64,000 bases of DNA from Pseudomonas sp. UBA6562 (lineage in GTDB: Bacteria > Pseudomonadota > Gammaproteobacteria > Pseudomonadales > Pseudomonadaceae): positions 372,001-436,000 of the forward strand of contig NZ_DJJS01000006.1 of the NCBI RefSeq assembly GCF_002434265.1. The letters are read 5' to 3'. Position 1 is the first letter of the stretch; each line of letters opens with the position of its first letter. A program made the translations under genes and the position numbers. Below are positions 9,461 through 17,016 of this stretch, piece by piece. The notes beneath the pieces were generated by a model, which was not told the origin of the DNA, did not search any database, and saw nothing but the letters and a program-made list of their open reading frames with translations.

Positions 9461-11360
9461 GTTCAGCGCCGCCGATGCGGTGGCTGCCGGCACCGACTTC
9501 GCCGACCTCAAGTGCGGGCCGGCAGGCTTGGTGTGGAACGAGTTCCGGCCGGCCGACGGCGCCTGCCGGCTGTGGCACTGGCAGCGGCATCAGGCGCACT
9601 GCCTGACGCCGGACGGCTTCAGCGTGCGCAGCCGGGTCTATGAGTACGGCGGCGGCAGCTTTTGCTTGAGCGACGACGGTGTGGTGTTCGTCAACGAAAG
9701 CGACCAACAGGTGTATACCCAGCGCCTGGACGGCAGCGCGCCGCAGCCGTTGAGCCACGAGCCGGAGCGCCGCTACGGCGACCTGCACTGGCACGACGGC
9801 ACGGTGCTGGCCGTGGAGGAAAGCGCGGGCTCGCCGGTGCGCCACCGTCTGGTGCGCTTCGCCGACGGGCAGCGCCAGGTGCTGGTCGAAGGCGCCGACT
9901 TCTACGCGGCGCCGACCTTGAGCGAAGACGGCCAGCGCCTGGCCTGGATCGAATGGGACCGCCCCGAACAGCCCTGGACGCGCACGCGCCTGTTGAGCCG
10001 CTCACGCAGTGCCGATGGCACGTGGGCGCCAGCAGTCTGCGTGGCAGGGGGCGGACCACAGCCGGGCTGCCCCGCCGCTGGTCAGGACGGTTTGTCGCTC
10101 GACGCGAATCCGGCGTACAGCGACGGGCTGACGCCCAGTCCCGTTTCGCCCGATCTGGGCGCCGAACAATCCTTGCAACAACCGCGCTTCGACGGTGCGG
10201 GCCGGTTGTGGGCGCTCAGCGACCTGAACGGCTTCTGGCAACCCTGGGGCGAGATCGACGGCCAGTGGCAAGCGGTGCAGGCCCTGCCCGCCGACCACGC
10301 AGGCGCGCCGTGGCAGTTGGGCGCCTGCACTTGGCTGCCGCTGGAGGGAGAAGGTTTTCTCGCCGCCTGGTTCGACAAGGGTTTCGGCCGGCTGGGCATC
10401 CAACGCGCAGGTCACGCACCGCAGCGGCTGGCCGAAGGCTACAGCCGCTTCCGCTGCCTGGCCGCCGACGCCGAAGCGGTCTACGCCGTGGCCGCCTCGC
10501 CCAGCCAATTGCCTGCCGTGCTGCGCATCGCCCGCGTCGACGGCGCCGTACAGGTACTGGCCGGTGGCGCCAGCAGCCTGGCGGCCGCGCGCATCAGTCC
10601 GCCGCAGCCGATCAGCTACCCCAGCGGCGAGGCGACCGCCCATGGCTTTTTCTATCCGGCGTTGAACGGCGAAGGCCCCTCGCCCTTGCTGGTGTTCGTC
10701 CACGGCGGACCGACCTCGGCCTGCCACCCGGCGCTCGACCCGCGCATCCAGTACTGGACCCAACGCGGTTTCGCCGTGGCCGACCTCAACTATCGCGGCA
10801 GCACCGGCTATGGCCGTGCCTACCGCCAGGCCCTGCACCTGCAATGGGGCGAGAGCGATGTTGAAGATGCCTGCGCCGCCGTCGCGCATCTGGCCGAACG
10901 TGGCTTGATCGACCAGAACAAGGCGTTCATCCGTGGCGGCAGCGCGGGGGGCTATACCACCCTGTGCGCGTTGGCGTTCCGCTCGGTGTTCCGCGCCGGT
11001 GCCAGCCTGTACGGCGTCAGCGATCCGCAGGCGCTGGCCAAGGCGACGCACAAGTTCGAGGGCGATTACCTGGACTGGCTGATCGGCGATCCCAAGCGGG
11101 ATGTCGAGCGCTACCGGCAGCGCACGCCGCTGCTGCACGCGGCCGACATCGAAGTGCCGGTGATCTTCTTCCAAGGGGAGCTGGACGCAGTGGTGGTGCC
11201 GGAGCAGACCCGCGCCATGCTGGCAGCGCTTAAGGCCAATGGCATCGAAGCCGAAGGGCATTTCTATGCTGGGGAACGGCACGGCTTCCGCCAGGCCCGG
11301 CACCTGGCCCATGCGCTGGAAGCGGAATGGGCGTTCTACTGCCGGGTCCTGGCGCAATAA
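9453..11360 (+). CDS. S9 family (prolyl oligopeptidase-type) peptidase of the pqq operon
   Basis: 635 aa. Serine peptidase with an N-terminal beta-propeller (about 1-370) and a C-terminal alpha/beta-hydrolase domain. The nucleophile is Ser497 in GGSAGG, with Asp578 in GELDAVV and His610 in GERHGF. The start is a GTG at 9453 that overlaps the pqqE stop by 8 bases, so it belongs to the same transcript. A homolog sits at the end of the pqq operon in P. putida. Its link to PQQ (trimming PqqA remnants or degrading the leader) is an inference. No signal peptide is seen, so it should be cytoplasmic. Confidence 0.88.
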   Translation: MAEFSAADAVAAGTDFADLKCGPAGLVWNEFRPADGACRLWHWQRHQAHCLTPDGFSVRSRVYEYGGGSFCLSDDGVVFVNESDQQVYTQRLDGSAPQPLSHEPERRYGDLHWHDGTVLAVEESAGSPVRHRLVRFADGQRQVLVEGADFYAAPTLSEDGQRLAWIEWDRPEQPWTRTRLLSRSRSADGTWAPAVCVAGGGPQPGCPAAGQDGLSLDANPAYSDGLTPSPVSPDLGAEQSLQQPRFDGAGRLWALSDLNGFWQPWGEIDGQWQAVQALPADHAGAPWQLGACTWLPLEGEGFLAAWFDKGFGRLGIQRAGHAPQRLAEGYSRFRCLAADAEAVYAVAASPSQLPAVLRIARVDGAVQVLAGGASSLAAARISPPQPISYPSGEATAHGFFYPALNGEGPSPLLVFVHGGPTSACHPALDPRIQYWTQRGFAVADLNYRGSTGYGRAYRQALHLQWGESDVEDACAAVAHLAERGLIDQNKAFIRGGSAGGYTTLCALAFRSVFRAGASLYGVSDPQALAKATHKFEGDYLDWLIGDPKRDVERYRQRTPLLHAADIEVPVIFFQGELDAVVVPEQTRAMLAALKANGIEAEGHFYAGERHGFRQARHLAHALEAEWAFYCRVLAQ

Positions 11361-11399
11361 GGACGCCCGCCGCCCTGGATCAGGGCCGGGCGCTCGGCC

Positions 11400-11558
11400 T
11401 CAACGCTTGGCGATGATGTACACCGCGTGGATGATGCCTGGAATGTAACCGAGCAAGGTCAACAGGATGTTCAGCCAGAACGCGCCGCCGAAGCCCACTT
11501 GCAGGAACACGCCCAGCGGGGGCAGGAGGATGGCGAAGATGATGCGGATCAGGTCCAT
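11400..11558 (-). CDS. YqaE/Pmp3 family membrane peptide
   Basis: 52 aa. Very small inner-membrane protein of the Pmp3/YqaE family, found in stress-exposed bacteria, plants and yeast. It has two membrane helices: IIFAILLPPLGVFLQ with the typical LPP turn, and FWLNILLTLLGYIPGIIHAVYII with the family's NILLT and GYIPG-x-IHA motifs. CGGAG sits upstream of the ATG. It lies 87 bases downstream of the rsmY terminator on the same strand. The biochemical role is unknown. Confidence 0.88.
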   Translation of the reverse strand: MDLIRIIFAILLPPLGVFLQVGFGGAFWLNILLTLLGYIPGIIHAVYIIAKR

Positions 11559-11644
11559 GCGAAATGCTCCGTGAAGGGGGTTTCAACACAGACTCGCGGC
11601 GCTTGGCAGAGGTTCCGCCCTGTGCCCAAAGACAAATCGCGCGC

Positions 11645-11671
11645 ACAGAGAAAACCCCGCCTAGGCGGGGC
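11645..11671 (-). terminator. Rho-independent terminator of rsmY
   Basis: The 16-base palindrome CCCCGCCTAGGCGGGG (11655-11670) is followed on the minus strand by TTTTCTCT. GAAAG precedes it. It forms the expected 3' end of the small RNA. Confidence 0.85.
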
Positions 11672-11771
11672 TTTCAGACTGTTTCCCTGACATCCATTTC
11701 GACTCGCGATCCTGGCGAGCAATCCTTCGTAGTCCTTGTTCTGTCCTTTGCGCTTCCTGCGCTACGTCCAT
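11647..11771 (-). ncRNA. rsmY: RsmY-type small RNA (RsmA/CsrA antagonist)
   Basis: About 125 nt. This RNA would titrate the translational repressor RsmA/RsmE. Reading leftwards it carries eight GGA triplets, at 11769, 11757, 11746, 11735, 11725, 11712, 11695 and 11686. One is AGGAA in the loop of a GCGC/GCGC hairpin, and one is CAGGATC between CTCGC and GCGAG arms. It ends in the terminator above. A GacA upstream activating sequence lies about 60-75 bases before the predicted start, and a -10-like TAATCT (11779-11784) lies between. No credible protein is encoded. Its place beside the acyl-CoA dehydrogenases fits my memory of rsmY in P. putida. The start is approximate, and rsmX or rsmZ cannot be fully excluded. 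Confidence 0.85.
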
Positions 11772-11829
11772 GTGATAAAGATTACGCCTGGAACGAATCT
11801 GAACATAGTGGCGAAAAGTCACCGCGTTA

Positions 11830-11847
11830 TGTAGGAAAAGGCTTACA
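11830..11847 (-). promoter_or_regulatory. GacA upstream activating sequence of rsmY
   Basis: On the minus strand TGTAAG-CCTTTT-CCTACA matches TGTAAG-N6-CTTACA with one mismatch. It is centred about 67 bases before the predicted RNA start. This ties the RNA to the GacS/GacA two-component system. Confidence 0.85.
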
Positions 11848-11867
11848 AACAACAGCCTTTCGCATCT

Positions 11868-11889
11868 GACGCTACGCTGGCGTAGCGTC
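11868..11889 (-). terminator. Hairpin after the acyl-CoA dehydrogenase gene
   Basis: A perfect 9-bp stem (GACGCTACG with CGTAGCGTC) closes a 4-base loop 9 bases after the stop at 11898. It lacks a T-tract. It may end the upstream transcript and insulate rsmY. Confidence 0.5.
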
Positions 11890-11897
11890 CTTCCTGC

Positions 11898-13676
11898 TCA
11901 GAACTGCTCGGCCTCGAGCAGATACAGCGACTCGCTGCCGGCCTTGACCGACGCCACCAACGAATCCATCCGCGGCAGCAAACGGGCGAAATAGAAGCGC
12001 GCCGTGCCCAGTTTGGCGGCATAGAACGCCTCGTCGCCCGTGCCTTGCTGCGCGGCGCCGGCCATACGTGCCCACATATAGGCATAGGCTACGTAGCCGA
12101 AGGCGTGCAGGTACTCCACCGACGCGGCACCGATTTCGTTAGGGTCGTTCTTGGCCCGTTGCAGCACCCAGGCGGTCAAGTCGTCCAAGCGCTGCAGCGC
12201 AGTGGCCAGCGGTTGGGTGAACTCGCCCAGTTCGGCGCCGTGGGTTTCGACGAAGGCTTTCACCTCCTCGGAAAACACCCGGTACAGCGCCCCACCGCTG
12301 CCGACCACCTTGCGCCCCATCAAGTCCAGCGCCTGGATACCGTTGGTGCCTTCGTAGATCTGCGTGATGCGCACGTCGCGCACCAGCTGCTCCTGACCCC
12401 ATTCGCGGATGTAGCCATGGCCGCCGAACACCTGCTGGCCATGCACCGTACACTCCAGGCCCAGGTCGGTGAGGAAGGCCTTGGCCACCGGCGTGAGCAA
12501 GGCCACCAGCGCTTCGCTGCGTTTGACCTGTTCGGGGTCGGCGCTGTATTTGGCGCTGTCGAGCTGCATGGCCACGTAGGTGGAGAACGCCCGACCGCCT
12601 TCGATCAGGGCCTTCATGGTCAGCAGCATGCGCCGCACGTCGGGGTGCACGATGATCGGGTCGGCCAGTTTGTCCTTGGCTTGCGCACCGCTCGGCGAAC
12701 GGCTTTGCAGGCGTTCGCGGGCGTAGTCGACGGCGTTCTGGTACGAGCGCTCGGCCGAGGCCAGGCCCTGGATGCCGACGCCCAGACGTTCGTAGTTCAT
12801 CATGGTGAACATGGCTGCCAGGCCTTTGTTGGCCTCGCCCACCAGGTAACCCGTGGCGCCGTCGAAGTTCATCACGCAGGTGGCCGAAGCCTGGATGCCC
12901 ATCTTGTGCTCGATCGAGCCGCAGCTCACCGCGTTGCGCGCGCCCAGGCTGCCGTCGGCATCGACCATGAACTTGGGCACCAGCAGCAGCGAAATGCCCT
13001 TGGGACCGGCCGGCGCATCGGGCAGCTTGGCCAGCACCAGGTGGATGACGTTCTCGGTAAGGTCGTGCTCGCCGCCGGTGATGAAGATCTTCGTGCCGCT
13101 GACCTTGAAGCTGCCATCGGCCTGGGGTTCGGCGCGGGTGCGAATCAACCCCAGGTCGGTGCCGGCATGGGGTTCGGTGAGGCACATCGAGCCGGCCCAG
13201 ACACCGGCGTACATATTCGGCAGATAGGCCTGCTTGAGCGCTTCGCTGGCATGGGCATGGATCGACAGGCAGGCCCCGGCGGTGAGCATGGGGTACAGGC
13301 CGAACGACAGGCTGGCGGCGTTGACCATTTCCTCGACCTGGGCCGAGATGGCCTTGGGCATGCCCATGCCGCCGAAGGCCGGGTCGCCGCCGACCCCCAC
13401 CCAGCCACCTTCGGCATAGGTGTTGTAGGCGTCGATGAAGCCTGCCGGCGTGCGCACGGCGCCGTTGTCCCAATGGCAGCCTTCTTCGTCGGCGGCGCGG
13501 CTCAACGGCGCGATGCTGCGCGCAGCCACCTTGCCCGCCTCTTCCAGCACGGCCATGGCCGTATCGGCATCGACCAGCTCGGCCAGGGCCGGCAGTTCGG
13601 CCCATTGCTCGGCGGCACGGAACACTTCGTTGAGGACGAACTGCATATCGCGCACGGGCGCTTTGTAGTCAGCCAT
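11898..13676 (-). CDS. Acyl-CoA dehydrogenase, long (~600 aa) FadE/DmdC-like type
   Basis: 592 aa. FAD enzyme that introduces the alpha-beta double bond in an acyl-CoA. The ~600-aa form has an extra C-terminal domain, as in FadE5/DmdC relatives. Family segments are visible: MCLTEPHAGTDLG, KIFITGGEHDL, YERLGVGIQGLA, and a C-terminal QVFGGHGYIREWGQEQLVRDVRITQIYEGTNGIQALDL region near residues 420-455 with the catalytic-side Glu in YEGT. The start MADYKAPVRD at 13676 has GAGAGG upstream. It is a close paralog of the next gene and has its own promoter region, since a terminator separates them. Substrate chain length cannot be told from sequence. Confidence 0.92.
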   Translation of the reverse strand: MADYKAPVRDMQFVLNEVFRAAEQWAELPALAELVDADTAMAVLEEAGKVAARSIAPLSRAADEEGCHWDNGAVRTPAGFIDAYNTYAEGGWVGVGGDPAFGGMGMPKAISAQVEEMVNAASLSFGLYPMLTAGACLSIHAHASEALKQAYLPNMYAGVWAGSMCLTEPHAGTDLGLIRTRAEPQADGSFKVSGTKIFITGGEHDLTENVIHLVLAKLPDAPAGPKGISLLLVPKFMVDADGSLGARNAVSCGSIEHKMGIQASATCVMNFDGATGYLVGEANKGLAAMFTMMNYERLGVGIQGLASAERSYQNAVDYARERLQSRSPSGAQAKDKLADPIIVHPDVRRMLLTMKALIEGGRAFSTYVAMQLDSAKYSADPEQVKRSEALVALLTPVAKAFLTDLGLECTVHGQQVFGGHGYIREWGQEQLVRDVRITQIYEGTNGIQALDLMGRKVVGSGGALYRVFSEEVKAFVETHGAELGEFTQPLATALQRLDDLTAWVLQRAKNDPNEIGAASVEYLHAFGYVAYAYMWARMAGAAQQGTGDEAFYAAKLGTARFYFARLLPRMDSLVASVKAGSESLYLLEAEQF

Positions 13677-13813
13677 GACAACCTCTCGCTGTAGGGGCGG
13701 CAGCGGCAAGGGGCCGTTGCGCGGGAATGGAATAGAGTCTAACTCAAGAAAAAAGCGACCGATCGGGACGAAAACAGACTGGCAAGACAGTTATGGTCAT
13801 AGCGCATCTTCGC

Positions 13814-13844
13814 TCAAAAAAACGCCTGCCACATGGGCAGGCGC
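13814..13844 (-). terminator. Terminator of the second acyl-CoA dehydrogenase gene
   Basis: The stem CGCCTGCC/GGCAGGCG (13823-13830 with 13836-13843) has a 5-base loop and is followed on the minus strand by TTTTTTGAGCG. It begins 23 bases after the stop at 13867. Confidence 0.88.
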
Positions 13845-13866
13845 CTGGTTCGACTCGACCGACCGC

Positions 13867-15672
13867 TTAGATCGACAGGCCGAAGGCCTCTTCGTCCATC
13901 GCCATCAGGTTGCCGGCGCCGGACAGGATGGCGGCAACATGGGTGCGGGTGCGCGGCAGGATGCGCTGGTAGTAGAAGCGCGCGGTCTGCAGCTTGGCGG
14001 TGTAGAACGCCTCTTCGCTGGTGCCGGCCGCAAGCTTCTCGGCCGCCACGCGGGCCATGTCGGCCCAGAAATAGGCCAGGCACGCGTAGCCCGAGTACAT
14101 GACGTAGTCCACCGACGCGGCGCCGACTTCTTCGCGGTCCTTCATGGCGGCCATGCCGATCTTCATGGTCAGCTCGCCCCACTCCTTGTTCAGCGCGGCC
14201 AGCGGCTCGACGAACTCCTTGACCGCTTCGTTGCCCTCCTGGGCCTGGCAGAACTTGTGCACGATGCGCGTGAAGCCCTTGAGCGCCTCGCCCTGGGTCA
14301 TCAGCACCTTGCGCCCGAGCAGGTCGAGGGCCTGGATGCCGGTGGTGCCCTCGTAGAGCATGGAGATACGGCTGTCGCGCACGTTCTGTTCCATGCCCCA
14401 CTCGGCGATGAAGCCGTGGCCGCCGTAGATCTGCACGCCATGGTTGGCGGCTTCGAAGCCCACCTCGGTCATGAAGGCCTTGGCGATCGGGGTCATGAAG
14501 GCCAGCAATGCATCGGCTTTCTTGCGCGCCTCTTCGTCCTGGCTGTACTTGAGGATGTCGACCTGCTTGGCAGTGAAGTAGACCATCGCCCGAGTGCCTT
14601 CGGCGAAGGCTTTCATGGTCAGCAGCATGCGCCGCACATCAGGGTGCACGATGATCGGGTCGGCGGCTTTTTCGGGCGCTTTGGGGCCGGTCAGGGCGCG
14701 CATCTGCAGGCGGTCGCGGGCGTATTTCAAACCGCCCTGGAACGCCACTTCGGCGTGGGCCAGGCCTTGCAGGGCGGTGCCCAGGCGTGCGGTGTTCATG
14801 AAGGTGAACATGCAGTTCAGGCCTTTGTTGGCCGGGCCGATCAGGTAGCCGGTGGCGCCGTCGAAGTTCATCACGCAGGTGGCGTTGCCGTGGATGCCCA
14901 TCTTGTGCTCGAGCGAACCGCACTGCACGGCGTTGCGCTCGCCGACGCCGCCTTCGGCGTTTGGCAGGTGCTTGGGCACGATGAACAGCGAAATGCCCTT
15001 GGTGCCGGCCGGCGCGTCGGGAAGGCGCGCGAGCACGATGTGCACGATGTTCTCGGCCATGTCGTGTTCGCCAGCGGAGATGAAGATCTTGGTGCCGCTG
15101 ATCTTGTAGCTGCCGTCGGCCTGAGGTTCGGCCTTGGTGCGCAGCATGCCCAGGTCGGTGCCGCAGTGGGCTTCGGTCAGGCACATGGTGCCGGTCCATT
15201 CGCCGGTGACCAGCTTGCTCAGGTAGGTGTGCTGCTGCTCGGGGGTGCCGTGGGCCGACAAGGTGTTCATCGCGCCGTGGGACAGGCCGGGGTACATGCC
15301 CCAGGACCAGTTGGCCTCACCGACCATCTCGCTGACCGCCAGCCCCAGGGACTCGGGCAGGCCCTGGCCACCGTGGGCCAGGTCGTGGGCCAGGCTCGGC
15401 CAGCCGCCTTCGACGAACTGCTGGTAGGCCTCTTTGAAGCCGGTAGGGGTTTTCACCCCGCTCTCGCTCCAGGTGCAGCCTTCGCGGTCGCCCACCTGAT
15501 TCAGTGGCGCCAGTACCTGCTCACAGAACTTCGCACCTTCTTCGAGGATCGCATCGACCATGTCGGGCGTGGCGTCTTCGCAGCCTGGCAGGCTTTGATA
15601 GTGCGCTGCGTAACCCAGCAGCTCGTCGCGCACGAAGCGGATATCACGCAAGGGGGCTTTGTAATCAGGCAT
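13867..15672 (-). CDS. Acyl-CoA dehydrogenase, long FadE/DmdC-like type (second paralog)
   Basis: 601 aa. It has the same architecture as its neighbour: MCLTEAHCGTDLG, KIFISAGEHDMAENIVHIVLARL, and a C-terminal QIYGGHGFIAEWGMEQNVRDSRISMLYEGTTGIQALDL region. It likely works in beta-oxidation of fatty acyl-CoA. The ATG at 15672 has TAGAGGT upstream. Two overlapping PsrA-like operators lie 57-83 bases before the start. The neighbouring paralog lacks such a site, so fatty-acid regulation of the two genes may differ. The terminator at 13814 makes this a single-gene transcript. Confidence 0.92.
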   Translation of the reverse strand: MPDYKAPLRDIRFVRDELLGYAAHYQSLPGCEDATPDMVDAILEEGAKFCEQVLAPLNQVGDREGCTWSESGVKTPTGFKEAYQQFVEGGWPSLAHDLAHGGQGLPESLGLAVSEMVGEANWSWGMYPGLSHGAMNTLSAHGTPEQQHTYLSKLVTGEWTGTMCLTEAHCGTDLGMLRTKAEPQADGSYKISGTKIFISAGEHDMAENIVHIVLARLPDAPAGTKGISLFIVPKHLPNAEGGVGERNAVQCGSLEHKMGIHGNATCVMNFDGATGYLIGPANKGLNCMFTFMNTARLGTALQGLAHAEVAFQGGLKYARDRLQMRALTGPKAPEKAADPIIVHPDVRRMLLTMKAFAEGTRAMVYFTAKQVDILKYSQDEEARKKADALLAFMTPIAKAFMTEVGFEAANHGVQIYGGHGFIAEWGMEQNVRDSRISMLYEGTTGIQALDLLGRKVLMTQGEALKGFTRIVHKFCQAQEGNEAVKEFVEPLAALNKEWGELTMKIGMAAMKDREEVGAASVDYVMYSGYACLAYFWADMARVAAEKLAAGTSEEAFYTAKLQTARFYYQRILPRTRTHVAAILSGAGNLMAMDEEAFGLSI

Positions 15673-15728
15673 GGCGATCGACCTCTAGTTATGCGTTCAG
15701 TACCGAAGAAAGCCGGCGGGCTCTCGGT

Positions 15729-15755
15729 CAAACAAGTGTTTGAAACTTACGTTTA
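15729..15755 (-). promoter_or_regulatory. Tandem PsrA-like operators
   Basis: CAAAC-AAGT-GTTTG (15729-15742) and GAAAC-TTAC-GTTTA (15742-15755) share one base. Both fit the PsrA motif (G/C)AAAC-N2-4-GTTT(G/C), the second with one end mismatch. PsrA is the TetR-family sensor of long-chain fatty acyl signals that represses beta-oxidation genes in Pseudomonas. Confidence 0.65.
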
Positions 15756-15841
15756 GAGGGAAAGCTTGTCAAGGTGGCACACCGGTGCCATTTACGCCGC
15801 CGATGATGACGAATATGCCATCTCTTGGACGCACCAAGCCG

Positions 15842-15876
15842 CAGGGCTCTGGCGCGTTGTGCACGCCAGAGCCCTG
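15842..15876. repeat. Long perfect inverted repeat
   Basis: 13-bp arms (CAGGGCTCTGGCG and its complement) flank a 9-base loop, starting 29 bases beyond the stop of the 98-aa gene on the minus strand. There is no T-tract on either side. It may be a non-canonical terminator or mRNA-stabilising stem. Confidence 0.6.
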
Positions 15877-15904
15877 GGTTGGGCTAGGGGGTTTGGGAGG
15901 CGGC

Positions 15905-16201
15905 CTACGCCCAGGTATCGATCAGACGGCCGAGCATTTCGTCGGAAGCCTTGGCCACTTTGGCACCCAGCTCGATCTGCTGCGCCGCGAGCGCCTGCTC
16001 CACCGTTGCGGTGGGCAGGTCCATCTGTTGGCTACGGTCGACACTGCGCAGGCGCTCGGCCTGGTAGTCGCTCGACTGGCTGGTCGCAGCGCGCTCGGCG
16101 CTGAGGTTGGCCACTTGGCTGGCAGCCTGGTCGAAACGGTTCTGCCCGGCCTGGATGGCACCCAGCCCTGCGTAGAACGCGGAATTGCCAGTGATTTCCA
16201 T
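15905..16201 (-). CDS. Small conserved protein resembling the ends of flagellar rod/hook proteins
   Basis: 98 aa, function unknown. The N-terminal helix (SAFYAGLGAIQAGQNRFDQAASQVANLSA) has the pattern of the flagellar basal-body rod N-terminus. The end (QIELGAKVAKASDEMLGRLIDTW) resembles the C-terminal helix of rod/hook proteins (an x-AN-x-KV, then a DEMLG-x-L pattern). The middle domain is missing. Both halves are predicted amphipathic helices, compatible with a coiled coil. The start at 16201 has GGAG upstream, and the longer frame lacks an SD. No flagellar gene is near. It lies between bioD and the acyl-CoA dehydrogenases and seems a single-gene unit. Confidence 0.72.
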   Translation of the reverse strand: MEITGNSAFYAGLGAIQAGQNRFDQAASQVANLSAERAATSQSSDYQAERLRSVDRSQQMDLPTATVEQALAAQQIELGAKVAKASDEMLGRLIDTWA

Positions 16202-16325
16202 GTCAGGACTCCATGACGCTGGATGGACGAACACGAACCATTAAAGCAGTGTGGCGGCAAAAACACCCGTACAAATCCCTAATGGCCCAGTGCCACATCA
16301 TAGACAGGGTCGATCTTGTCCAGGT

Positions 16326-17006
16326 TCAGGCCAACAGGTGCAGGTGCAGATGGCCGGCCACCGCCTTGGCACTGGCCTGCTGCAACCTCGGCACCCGCCC
16401 CAGGCACGGCGCGCCCAGGCGGTCGGCCAGGCTGGCGAGGTTTTCTTCGAGGCGCGAGGTCTGCGGATCGATGACATTGGCGACCCAACCGGCCAGGTGC
16501 AGGCCGTCCCGGGCGATCGCTTCGGCGCTGAGCAGCGCATGGTTGATGCAGCCCAGACGCACACCCACCACCAGGATCACCGGCAGTTGCAGGGCCACGG
16601 CCAGGTCCGACAGCGAGGCCTGCGCCGACAGCGGCACCCGCCAACCGCCGGCGCCCTCGACCAGGGTGAAATCGGCGCCCTGCGCCAGCACGTGGCGCAT
16701 CGCCGTGGCGAGGGTTTCGACCTCCAGCGTCATCCCGGCTTCCAGCGCTGCCAGGTGCGGCGCGATGGCCGGCTCGAAAGCGAACGGATTGACCTGCTCG
16801 TAGGGCAGCCGCAGCGTGCTCTGCTCGATCAGCGCCAGGGCATCGGCATTACGCAAGCCGGCGGCGGTGCGTTCGCAGCCGGAGGCCACCGGCTTGGCGC
16901 CCAGGGTAGTCAGGCCACCGGCCCGCGCAGCCTGCAACAGCCCGGCGGCGATGGTGGTCTTGCCGATGTCGGTATCGGTACCGGCGATGAAGTAGGCGGG
17001 ATGCAT
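16326..17006 (-). CDS. bioD: Dethiobiotin synthetase BioD
   Basis: 226 aa. ATP-dependent carboxylase that closes the ureido ring to make dethiobiotin. The P-loop GTDTDIGKTT is at residues 9-18, followed by KPVASGCE, and VEGAGGWRVPL is the Mg/diaminopelargonate-binding segment. It is the last gene of bioBFHCD and starts 10 bases after the bioC stop. Length is normal. Confidence 0.95.
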   Translation of the reverse strand: MHPAYFIAGTDTDIGKTTIAAGLLQAARAGGLTTLGAKPVASGCERTAAGLRNADALALIEQSTLRLPYEQVNPFAFEPAIAPHLAALEAGMTLEVETLATAMRHVLAQGADFTLVEGAGGWRVPLSAQASLSDLAVALQLPVILVVGVRLGCINHALLSAEAIARDGLHLAGWVANVIDPQTSRLEENLASLADRLGAPCLGRVPRLQQASAKAVAGHLHLHLLA

Positions 17007-17016
17007 GTCAGTGTCC

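Noticed and set aside
11661..11852. 63-codon minus-strand frame in the rsmY region
   Set aside because: The same bases are explained better by the GGA-rich RNA, its terminator and its GacA box. The frame has no SD and no conserved motif.
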